NCBI GenBank assembly: GCA_003449495.1 | Contig: DMHJ01000176.1 | Location: 1-15,583 of the forward strand | Reading direction: 5' to 3' | DNA from: Clostridiales bacterium UBA8153 | Lineage (GTDB): Bacteria; Bacillota; Sulfobacillia; UBA8153 | DNA length: 15,583 nucleotides | Shown: positions 1-6,052 of the stretch, in pieces | How the letters are laid out: each line of letters starts with the position of its first letter | Position numbering within the stretch: position 1 is the stretch's first letter | Program-made: the position numbers and the translations under genes | Notes under the pieces: generated by a model | Seen by the model: the letters and a program-made list of their open reading frames with translations, nothing else | Told to the model about the DNA's origin: nothing | Databases searched by the model: none

Positions 1-38
1 CGAAAGTGCATACCTGTGCCCCGCTTGCGTTCGACTCA

Positions 39-90
39 TTCCGCCATAGAACGGCAACATCCAGGATATGCCCATAGAGTTATGGCGGAA
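39..90. repeat. 10-bp perfect inverted repeat upstream of the SPFH gene
   Basis: TTCCGCCATA (39-48) is exactly complementary to TATGGCGGAA (81-90) across a 32-nt loop. A second, shorter hairpin, CCATA (72-76) with TATGG (81-85), competes for the same right arm. No T-run follows, so this is not a normal intrinsic terminator. It lies just upstream of the SPFH promoter (-35 at 118). It could be an operator, the end of an upstream transcript, or nothing. The function is inference only. Confidence 0.5.
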
Positions 91-117
91 ACTGGCAAGC
101 TTTCCTGCCGCGAGGCC

Positions 118-146
118 TTGACGGGGTCAGCGGGCTGGGACATAAT
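118..146 (+). promoter_or_regulatory. Sigma-A-type promoter of the SPFH gene
   Basis: The -35 TTGACG (118-123) and -10 CATAAT (141-146) are separated by exactly 17 bp and match 10 of 12 consensus positions. Transcription should begin near 153, giving a leader of about 65 nt before the start codon at 219. No other gene can be recognised upstream in the window, so the SPFH gene appears to start its own transcript. Confidence 0.7.
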
Positions 147-218
147 GGTGCCGTGGCCCACCAACCGGCAGTGGCCTAGCTCCGATCCCGACTCTTCTAC
201 GTTCAGGGAGGCATGTCC

Positions 219-1136
219 ATGAAGGAAGTGCCCTGCTGGAAACTGCACGGATTCCCCATGTTACTGCTTGCGCTGGCCTTGATCGGGCTCGGCGGATGGA
301 TGCTGGCAACGCTGGTTCTCGGGGTCGTGGTCGTCGCCGGTGCGGTGGTGGCTTTCTTGACTGCCATCATCATTTTCAGCGGGCTCAAGCTCGTGGGTCC
401 CAACCATGGCGCCGTCATCGTGTTTTTCGGCAAGTACCTGGGCAGCATTCGCCAATCGGGCCTGTGGTTTGTGGTTCCCTGGAGTGGGGCCCGTCACGTT
501 AGTTTGCAGGTACGTAACTTCAAGACCATTATCCTGAAGGTGAATGATGCAGAAGGCAGCCCGGTGGAGATCGCCGCGGTCATCGTCTTCCGGGTGGTGG
601 ATACCGAGAAGGCCCTGCTTGAGGTAGAGAACTACGGGGAATTCATGGAGATCCAGAGTAAGACCGCCATACGCCATATCGCCGCCCAGTATCCCTATGA
701 TTTGATCGATGCCGAGGGCGTGTGCTTGATGGACGATGGAGAGCGGATCGCCCGGGAACTGGCCGAGGATCTGCAGGAGCGATTGTCTGTGGCCGGCCTG
801 GAAGTGCTGGATGCCCGGATTACCCATCTGGCCTACGCCACCGAAATCGCCAGCGCCATGCTCCAGCGCCAGCAAGCTAAGGCCATTCTGGCGGCCAAAC
901 AGATCATCGTCGACGGCGCCGTGGGCATCGCCCAACTGGCCATCGATCGCATCGGAGACCAGAGCACCGCCCTTAGTCACCAGGAGAGGATAGCTCTTAT
1001 CAACAACCTGCTGGTCAGCGTGGTCTCGGAACAGGGTGCGCAGCCCGTCATCAATGTGGACCTCTCTGAGCTGAAGAGGAAGGCCTCCCAAGCTACGGAC
1101 AAAGATGCCAAGGACGAGGAGGACAAGGACGCGTAG
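219..1136 (+). CDS. SPFH (stomatin/prohibitin/flotillin/HflK-C) domain membrane protein
   Basis: The protein has 305 residues. Two adjacent hydrophobic segments (about residues 11-27 and 29-53, rich in Leu, Val and Ala) come first. An SPFH-type beta/alpha region follows (about 55-245), containing GAVIVFFGKYLGSIRQSGLWFVVP and a region of the type LEVLDARITHLAYATEIASAMLQRQQA, typical of the end of an SPFH domain entering its coiled coil. The C-terminus is highly charged (KDAKDEEDKDA). Family members form membrane-bound ring or scaffold assemblies that organise membrane microdomains or control proteases. I cannot assign a specific partner, and no NfeD or protease gene is next to it here. ATG 219 is preferred to ATG 213: the Shine-Dalgarno AGGGAGG (205-211) is 7 nt from the former but only 1 nt from the latter. 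It has its own promoter, and the downstream metG has a separate one. Confidence 0.85.
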   Translation: MKEVPCWKLHGFPMLLLALALIGLGGWMLATLVLGVVVVAGAVVAFLTAIIIFSGLKLVGPNHGAVIVFFGKYLGSIRQSGLWFVVPWSGARHVSLQVRNFKTIILKVNDAEGSPVEIAAVIVFRVVDTEKALLEVENYGEFMEIQSKTAIRHIAAQYPYDLIDAEGVCLMDDGERIARELAEDLQERLSVAGLEVLDARITHLAYATEIASAMLQRQQAKAILAAKQIIVDGAVGIAQLAIDRIGDQSTALSHQERIALINNLLVSVVSEQGAQPVINVDLSELKRKASQATDKDAKDEEDKDA

Positions 1137-1164
1137 CGGCAGGAGGCAACTACGAAAGGGCCGT

Positions 1165-1194
1165 TTGACAGCCGGTCCACCCGTCCGTTATCAT
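1165..1194 (+). promoter_or_regulatory. Promoter of the metG T-box transcript
   Basis: A perfect -35 TTGACA (1165-1170) is followed by an 18-bp spacer and -10 TATCAT (1189-1194, one mismatch to TATAAT). The start point should be near 1201, leaving a leader of about 300 nt before metG that contains the T-box. It lies 28 bp after the stop codon of the SPFH gene. Confidence 0.7.
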
Positions 1195-1199
1195 TTGCC

Positions 1200-1481
1200 T
1201 TAGTATCCGGGATACATATCGTACTGCTCGCGCGGGAAAGCTCATATGGAAAATCCCTTGAACGGTATGAGTACAGGCGGGAACGGAGACAGAGAACCGG
1301 GGCCAGGTGGGAACCCGGTGCCGGAGCTGCCTGGAACATGGACCGGGAGGAGACTGCCCCAAGTTCAGTAAGGCAGTACGGGAAGCCCGTTACAGCTGAG
1401 GAGAGGTCCCGGCCCCGCCGGGATGAAGCAGGGTGGTACCGCGAGGAAGCCTCGCCCCTAGGGGTGGGGCCTTTGCCTTTT
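1200..1481 (+). promoter_or_regulatory. T-box riboswitch, methionine-specific, controlling metG
   Basis: Seen in sequence: the T-box hallmark AGGGTGGTACCGCG (1430-1443) lies just before a terminator hairpin. In Stem I, AGTA (1270-1273) runs into a CAGGC arm that pairs with GCCTG (1328-1332), followed by GAACATGGA, the usual specifier-loop arrangement. The Met codon ATG is at 1338-1340. The UGGU of the T-box bulge suits an uncharged tRNA with discriminator A, as tRNA-Met has. Known for the family: uncharged cognate tRNA binds the specifier loop and T-box bulge, stabilises the antiterminator and allows transcription. Low charged tRNA-Met should therefore raise expression of metG and the genes transcribed with it. 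The 5' boundary is approximate and taken from the promoter; specifier assignment relies partly on the downstream gene being metG. Confidence 0.92.
1449..1481 (+). terminator. T-box attenuator terminator
   Basis: GCCTCGCCCC (1449-1458) pairs with GGGGTGGGGC (1461-1470), allowing G-U pairs and a small loop at the apex. A T-rich tail CTTTGCCTTTT (1471-1481) follows. It begins immediately after the T-box sequence, whose GCGAGG (1441-1446) lies next to the terminator, as expected for alternative terminator/antiterminator folding. Confidence 0.8.
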
Positions 1482-1498
1482 AGCAGGGAGGGATTGGC

Positions 1499-3406
1499 AT
1501 GACCCGGCCCACTTACTACATCACCACGCCCATCTACTACCCCTCCAACCGGTTGCACATCGGACACGCCTACACCACGGTAGCAGCGGACGCCGTGGCC
1601 CGGTTCAAACGGCTGCAGGGTTGCGATGTGTGGTTTCTCACCGGCACCGACGAGCACGGTAGGAAGATTGAGGAGCGCGCCGCCCAGGAGGGCAAGACGC
1701 CCCGGGAGTTCGTGGACCCGGTGGTGGCCGGCATCAAAGAGCTCTGGCAGCTCTTGCACATCCGGTACGACGATTTCATCCGGACTACCGAGGAGCGGCA
1801 CGTCCGCGTCGTCCAGGAGCTGTTCACCCGGGTCCACCAGAGCGGCGACATCTACGCAGGCGAGTATGAGGGCTGGTATTGTGTCGGCTGCGAAACCTAC
1901 TTCACCGACACCCAGGCCAAGGACATGGATGGGCACTGCCGGGAGCATGACCGTCCCCTAGAGCGGCTACGGGAGCGGGCATACTTCTTCCGGCTGTCCA
2001 AGTATGCCGGCCGGCTGCTCAGGCATATCGAGGACCATCCCGGTTTCATCCGGCCCGAGTCACGGCGCAACGAAGTCCTGGCCCTGATCCGGGGCGGGCT
2101 GGAGGACTTGTGTGTATCGCGCACTTCCTTTTCGTGGGGGATCCCGGTTCCCTTCGACCCCCAACACGTGATTTATGTATGGTTTGATGCCCTGAGCAAC
2201 TACCTTAGCGGGTGCGGCTACCTCCAGGATGAGACCCGGTACGGCAAGTACTGGCCGGCCGACCTGCATCTTACCGGTAAGGAAATCGTGAGATTCCACG
2301 CGGTGATCTGGCCGGCCATTTTGATGGCGGCCGGCTTGGCGCTGCCCAAGTGCGTGTTCGGCCACGGCTGGCTGGTGCTGGAAGGCGGCAAGATGTCCAA
2401 GACCCTGGGGAACGTAGTCGATCCGGTGGTGCTGGTGGGAAAATACGGGCTCGATGCGGTCCGCTACTTTCTCCTGCGTGAGGTTCCCTTTGGGGCAGAC
2501 GGCATCTACCACGAGGAGGCGCTCATCGCCCGCAGCAATGCCGATCTGGCCAACGACCTCGGGAATCTGGTCCACCGCACCCTGGCCATGATCAAGCGCT
2601 TTCAGCACGGGATCGTCGCCGCGCCGGTCCGGCCGGAAGCCATCGACGACCAGTTCAGAGAGGCGGTCTTGGCGACCCCGGCCGCGGTAGAGCAAGCCGT
2701 AGACGGCCTGGAGCTTTCCAACGCCTTGGGCGCCATCGGCCGCCTGGTATCCGCCTCGAACAAGTACATCGATACCACCGCCCCGTGGGCCCATTTCCGC
2801 GACGGCAACGAGGGCCGGCTGGCTACCATCTTCTATCATCTCTGCGAGGCCCTGCGTGTGGTGGCCGTACTCCTGACGCCGTTTCTGGTAGAGACACCCG
2901 GGAAAATATGGCAGTGCCTGGGGCTGGCGGGCCACCCCGGTGAGCAGGGCTGGGAGAGCCTTACGGTGTGGGGTTTCACACGCCCTGGTAGCCGGGTACA
3001 GGAAGGACCGCCGCTGTTTCCCAGGATCGAGACGTCCCGGCCTGCGGAAGGCGGCCCTCCGCCCAAGATTCATGTGGAGCCGGCCACTGTGGAAATCGAT
3101 GATTTCCGACGCCTGGACCTGAGGATCGGAACCATCGTAGAGGCCCAGGCCATGCCGGGGGCTGCCCGCCTGCTACGGCTGGTGGTGGACGTTGGTGCCG
3201 CCCGGCGGCAGGTGGTTGCCGGTATCGCCGGGGAATACGAGCCCGGCGAGCTGGCCGGCCGGCAGGTGGTAGTAGTGGTCAACCTGAAACCGGTCAAGCT
3301 ACGAGGGGTGGAGTCTCAGGGCATGATCTTGACAGCGGGCGACGGCGACCGGCTAAGGCTTTTGGTGCCTGACGGGCCGGTCAAGGAAGGCAGCCCGGTA
3401 TCATGA
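1499..3406 (+). CDS. metG: Methionyl-tRNA synthetase with C-terminal tRNA-binding domain
   Basis: This enzyme charges tRNA-Met with methionine using ATP in the cytoplasm. The 635-residue protein has the class I signature HIGH (20-23), the WFDALSNYL helix of MetRS, and KMSKT at 298-302 (the last Ser of KMSKS is Thr, a tolerated variant). A zinc-knuckle insert has four likely ligands, Cys128, Cys131, Cys147 and His150, in the CxxC...CxxH form. The anticodon-binding helical domain follows. From about residue 530 there is an EMAP/Trbp111-type OB-fold (DDFRRLDLRIGTIVEAQ...NLKPVKLRGVESQGMIL) that dimerises the enzyme and grips tRNA. A GGGAGGG site precedes ATG 1499 at normal spacing. Expression is controlled by the T-box leader. 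Its stop codon overlaps the tatD start by 4 bp, so the two are translationally coupled. Confidence 0.97.
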   Translation: MTRPTYYITTPIYYPSNRLHIGHAYTTVAADAVARFKRLQGCDVWFLTGTDEHGRKIEERAAQEGKTPREFVDPVVAGIKELWQLLHIRYDDFIRTTEERHVRVVQELFTRVHQSGDIYAGEYEGWYCVGCETYFTDTQAKDMDGHCREHDRPLERLRERAYFFRLSKYAGRLLRHIEDHPGFIRPESRRNEVLALIRGGLEDLCVSRTSFSWGIPVPFDPQHVIYVWFDALSNYLSGCGYLQDETRYGKYWPADLHLTGKEIVRFHAVIWPAILMAAGLALPKCVFGHGWLVLEGGKMSKTLGNVVDPVVLVGKYGLDAVRYFLLREVPFGADGIYHEEALIARSNADLANDLGNLVHRTLAMIKRFQHGIVAAPVRPEAIDDQFREAVLATPAAVEQAVDGLELSNALGAIGRLVSASNKYIDTTAPWAHFRDGNEGRLATIFYHLCEALRVVAVLLTPFLVETPGKIWQCLGLAGHPGEQGWESLTVWGFTRPGSRVQEGPPLFPRIETSRPAEGGPPPKIHVEPATVEIDDFRRLDLRIGTIVEAQAMPGAARLLRLVVDVGAARRQVVAGIAGEYEPGELAGRQVVVVVNLKPVKLRGVESQGMILTAGDGDRLRLLVPDGPVKEGSPVS

Positions 3407-4239
3407 ACGAACCGCTGGTAGACACCCACGTGCACCTGGACCTGGGAAAGTTTGACCGGGACCGTGAGGAAGTGATCCAACGCGCCGGCCGGGCCGGCGT
3501 AGTCGCCATGATCAACGTAGGATTCGACTTGGCCTCCTCCCGGCGCGCCGTCGACCTGGCGTCGCGGCATAGCTCCGTTTGGGCGACCTGCGGCATCCAT
3601 CCTCACTATGCCCGGGATGCGGGACCGGAGGTTTTTGACCAACTGGCAGAACTGGTACGGCAGCGGCGGGTAGTGGCCGTGGGGGAAATCGGGCTTGACT
3701 ATTACCGGGACCTCTCACCCCGGGACGTGCAGGAGAAGGTGTTCCGGCAGCTTTTAGACGTGGCCCGGCGCGCCGGTCTGCCCGTGGTCGTCCACGACCG
3801 CGGTGCGCATCAGGAAGTACTGGCCGTGCTAGAAGCGGGCGGGGCGGGTGAGCTGGGCTGTGTCATGCACTGCTTTTCGGGAGATTGGGCCTTTGCCGAA
3901 GCTTGCCTGGCCCGGGGATTCTACATCTCGGTGGCCGGCACGGTAACCTACCCCCAGGCGGTGGCTGTCCGGGAAGTAGCGGCGAGGGTGCCGGACAACC
4001 GGCTGCTCCTGGAAACCGACTGCCCCTGGCTACCTCCCGCGCCCAACCGGGGTCGACGGAACGAGCCGGCCCAGGTGGCGGCGGTGGCCAGGACGGTAGC
4101 GGAGTTGCGCGGGGTAGAACTCGCCCGGCTGGCAGGTTTGACTACGGCGAACGCCTGCCGGCTCTTTGGCCTCAAAGCGTTGCCGGCCTTAGGCTCGTGC
4201 CGTCTCCCGGCGGATCCTCCCGGCCCGGCTGCGGTGTGA
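3403..4239 (+). CDS. tatD: TatD-family metal-dependent hydrolase/DNase
   Basis: The protein has 278 residues and is slightly longer than the usual 255-265 because of a Pro/Ala-rich C-terminal tail. Metal-ligand residues of the TIM-barrel family are all visible: DTHVHLD near the N-terminus (His9, His11), Glu95 in GEIGLDYY, His131 in VVVHDRGAH, His156 in VMHCFSG, and Asp206 in LLETDCPWLPP. Family members are two-metal 3'-5' exonucleases or DNases with roles in DNA quality control; the exact substrate is not shown by the sequence. The ATG overlaps the metG stop (ATGA) and uses an AAGGAAGG-type site inside metG. The order metG-tatD-rsmA is conserved in Firmicutes, although Bacillus and many relatives have the RNase M5 gene between tatD and rsmA, which is absent here. 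Confidence 0.93.
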   Translation: MNEPLVDTHVHLDLGKFDRDREEVIQRAGRAGVVAMINVGFDLASSRRAVDLASRHSSVWATCGIHPHYARDAGPEVFDQLAELVRQRRVVAVGEIGLDYYRDLSPRDVQEKVFRQLLDVARRAGLPVVVHDRGAHQEVLAVLEAGGAGELGCVMHCFSGDWAFAEACLARGFYISVAGTVTYPQAVAVREVAARVPDNRLLLETDCPWLPPAPNRGRRNEPAQVAAVARTVAELRGVELARLAGLTTANACRLFGLKALPALGSCRLPADPPGPAAV

Positions 4240-4249
4240 GGAGGGTGCG

Positions 4250-5113
4250 GTGAAACTGACATCCGCTTCGGCGTTGCGGGGGCTTTTGTCTCAACACGGG
4301 CTGCGCCCTAGGAAGCGTCTGGGACAGCATTTCCTGGTAGACGCCGGCGTACTGGATCGCCTGGTGGCCACCATTGACCCGCAACCTGATGAGACCATCC
4401 TGGAGGTGGGGGCTGGCGCGGGCGTACTTACCACCCGGCTGGCCGAGCGCTGCAGGCGGGTCATTGCCATGGAAGTTGACCCCGGGCTCGGAGCGGTGCT
4501 CGCTACCGTACTGAAATCGTACTCCGGAGTCGACATCCGGATAGAAGACATCATGGCAGTCCCGGTCACATCCCTGGCTGCGGATAAGATCGTAGGCAAC
4601 CTACCCTACTACTTGACCTCGCCACTGCTTTTCCGCCTGCTTAAGCCCGGGATAGCCGCCCGCAGGCTGGTCCTCATGGTTCAGGAGGAGGTGGCCGGGC
4701 GGATTACGGCCTCGCCGGGCACCAGAGAGTATGGTGTCCTTAGCGTGATCTGTGCCTATCGCGCCAGGACCGAGCGAGTAATGCGGGTGTCACCGGGTTC
4801 CTTCTGGCCTCGCCCGGAAGTATACTCCGCCATCGTCAGCCTTGAGCTCTGCCAAGACCGCCCTGAGGATTTGCCGTTGTTCGCCCTGGTAGAGACCGCC
4901 TTTGCCCAACGCCGGAAAACCTTGACCAACAATTTGTGCCAAGCCGGTTTGGAGAAAGGGCTGGTCCACCAGATCATGCGGGAAGCGGGGATAGACCCAT
5001 CGAGGCGGGGGGAAACCCTGACGGTCGACGAGTTTCAGGCGCTAAAGCAGACCATCGCCGTTGCGGCGCCCGGCTTCACGTTGCGTCCCCCGGGCCGAAA
5101 CGCTAAACTATAG
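4250..5113 (+). CDS. rsmA: 16S rRNA (adenine1518-N6/adenine1519-N6)-dimethyltransferase
   Basis: RsmA/KsgA dimethylates two adjacent adenines in the 3' terminal hairpin of 16S rRNA using S-adenosylmethionine, a late checkpoint in 30S assembly. The 287-residue protein has the N-terminal family signature RKRLGQHFLVD, SAM-binding motif I EVGAGAGVLT (Glu52-Gly58), the catalytic motif IV NLPYY (117-121), and the C-terminal FAQRRKTLTNNL typical of the family. The usual motif II/III GDAL segment reads IEDIMAV, keeping an acidic residue. The start is GTG 4250, 4 nt after a GAGGAGGG site (4238-4245) that overlaps the tatD stop, so it is co-translated with tatD. Length is normal. Loss of this methylation gives kasugamycin resistance in other bacteria. 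Confidence 0.96.
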   Translation: MKLTSASALRGLLSQHGLRPRKRLGQHFLVDAGVLDRLVATIDPQPDETILEVGAGAGVLTTRLAERCRRVIAMEVDPGLGAVLATVLKSYSGVDIRIEDIMAVPVTSLAADKIVGNLPYYLTSPLLFRLLKPGIAARRLVLMVQEEVAGRITASPGTREYGVLSVICAYRARTERVMRVSPGSFWPRPEVYSAIVSLELCQDRPEDLPLFALVETAFAQRRKTLTNNLCQAGLEKGLVHQIMREAGIDPSRRGETLTVDEFQALKQTIAVAAPGFTLRPPGRNAKL

Positions 5114-5148
5114 GTGGCGTGCCACTACGCTGAAGGGAGGGCCGAGCT

Positions 5149-5619
5149 ATGATATTCACCAGCCCCACTAAGGGCAACACTTCGTTTGAAGGCATGTTCC
5201 AGTACATCGTGGGATTCATCAACGAGTCGCCGGAATCTACTTACAAGCTGATCATCGGCTCGGACTCCCACATCAAGGATGAGGTGTGCTTTGTTACCGC
5301 CGTCATCGTCCACCGGGTGGGCAAGGGCGGAAGATATTTCTACACGCGGAGCAAGTACCGGAAGATGGGCAGCCTCCGGCAGCGCATCTTCTATGAGACC
5401 GCGCTCAGCCTGAATGTGGCCAGCCAGCTGGCGGAGCGGCTGGCCGAGAACGGGCATGGCCGGCTCAACGTGGAGATCCACGTGGATGTCGGCAATAACG
5501 GCCAGAGCCGGGACCTGATCAGGGAGATCGTGGGTATGGTATTGGGCAGCGGGTTTGACGTCAAGACCAAGCCCGATTCGTACGGTGCCACCAAGGTGGC
5601 CGATAAGCACTCCAAGTAG
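5149..5619 (+). CDS. YkuK-like protein (DUF458, RNase H-fold)
   Basis: The protein has 156 residues. The pattern IIGSDSHIKDEVCFVTAVIVHRVGKGGRYFYTR..., then ...EIHVDVGNNGQSRDLIREIVGMVLGSGF and KPDSYGATKVADKHSK matches the DUF458/YkuK family of RNase H-like proteins as I know it. The acidic residues in GSDSH, HVDVG and KPDSYGATKVAD are candidates for a metal site. No biochemical role is established to my knowledge, and a nuclease activity is inference from the fold. ATG 5149 follows GAAGGGAGGG at a good distance. It lies 35 bp after rsmA and may share the T-box transcript; I see no strong separate promoter in the gap. After it comes a long gene-poor stretch. Confidence 0.85.
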   Translation: MIFTSPTKGNTSFEGMFQYIVGFINESPESTYKLIIGSDSHIKDEVCFVTAVIVHRVGKGGRYFYTRSKYRKMGSLRQRIFYETALSLNVASQLAERLAENGHGRLNVEIHVDVGNNGQSRDLIREIVGMVLGSGFDVKTKPDSYGATKVADKHSK

Positions 5620-6052
5620 GGTGCCGGAAGTGTGACCGTGCCCGGGACCATTTCGCCCCTGGCATACAACTACGGTGTGCGTTGGGCCGGACGCGGAATC
5701 TGCCACGCATATACCGGCGTAGCGGCCGGACAGGCAGCTACCTGGTCGCCGGCCTCGTTGTAGCGCTCAACCTCCGGGTTTTCCCACCTCGCTCTTCCTC
5801 CGTGAATGTGGGGACGGGTGACCGGTGACACCATGCTGGAGGAGGAGCCTCTTAGGGAGAGAATGAACATCCCCGTGGTAACGGCGGGTGCGGGAGCACC
5901 GGAGGGCGGCAGGCTCTGGAGCAGATCCCTGGTTCCCCTGAAGTGGTGACTGCTGCCGGTCCGGCGGGAGCAGCGCCGGCAGTTGCCTCGAGGCAGCGCC
6001 GGTGGAGGAGCGCCCGCGATTGATGGCTACGAGGAGAGGAACGGTTGAGTTG
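5620..6052. other. Gene-poor 430-bp leader with several hairpins before the activase gene
   Basis: No convincing gene is visible. What can be seen is a set of hairpins: GGCCGG/CCGGCC (5724-5729 with 5749-5754) enclosing CAGG/CCTG (5731-5734 with 5741-5744); GGTGC-GGGA-GCACC with a GNRA-type loop (5887-5900); CTGCCGG/CCGGCAG (5953-5959 with 5976-5982); and a 12-bp palindrome at 5984-5995. None is followed by a T-run, so no intrinsic terminator can be called for the ykuK transcript. I found no good sigma-A promoter and none of the conserved riboswitch core sequences that I know. It may be an untranslated leader of the large downstream gene. Confidence 0.5.
5970..6002. repeat. 12-bp palindrome flanked by a 10-bp direct repeat
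   Basis: TGCCTCGAGGCA (5984-5995) is a perfect palindrome. It overlaps the second copy of a direct repeat, GCAGCGCCGG, at 5970-5979 and 5993-6002 (23-bp period). The cluster ends about 50 bp before the likely start codon of the activase fusion. It has the form of an operator, but no regulator gene is nearby; the role is inference. Confidence 0.45.

Noticed and set aside
261..1091. Long minus-strand open frames opposite the SPFH, metG and activase genes
   Set aside because: They lie fully opposite strongly supported genes and lack family features. They are mirror effects of GC-rich codon use.
5632..5763. A 43-codon GTG-started open frame just after ykuK
   Set aside because: It has no good ribosome site, no recognisable similarity and a composition expected by chance.
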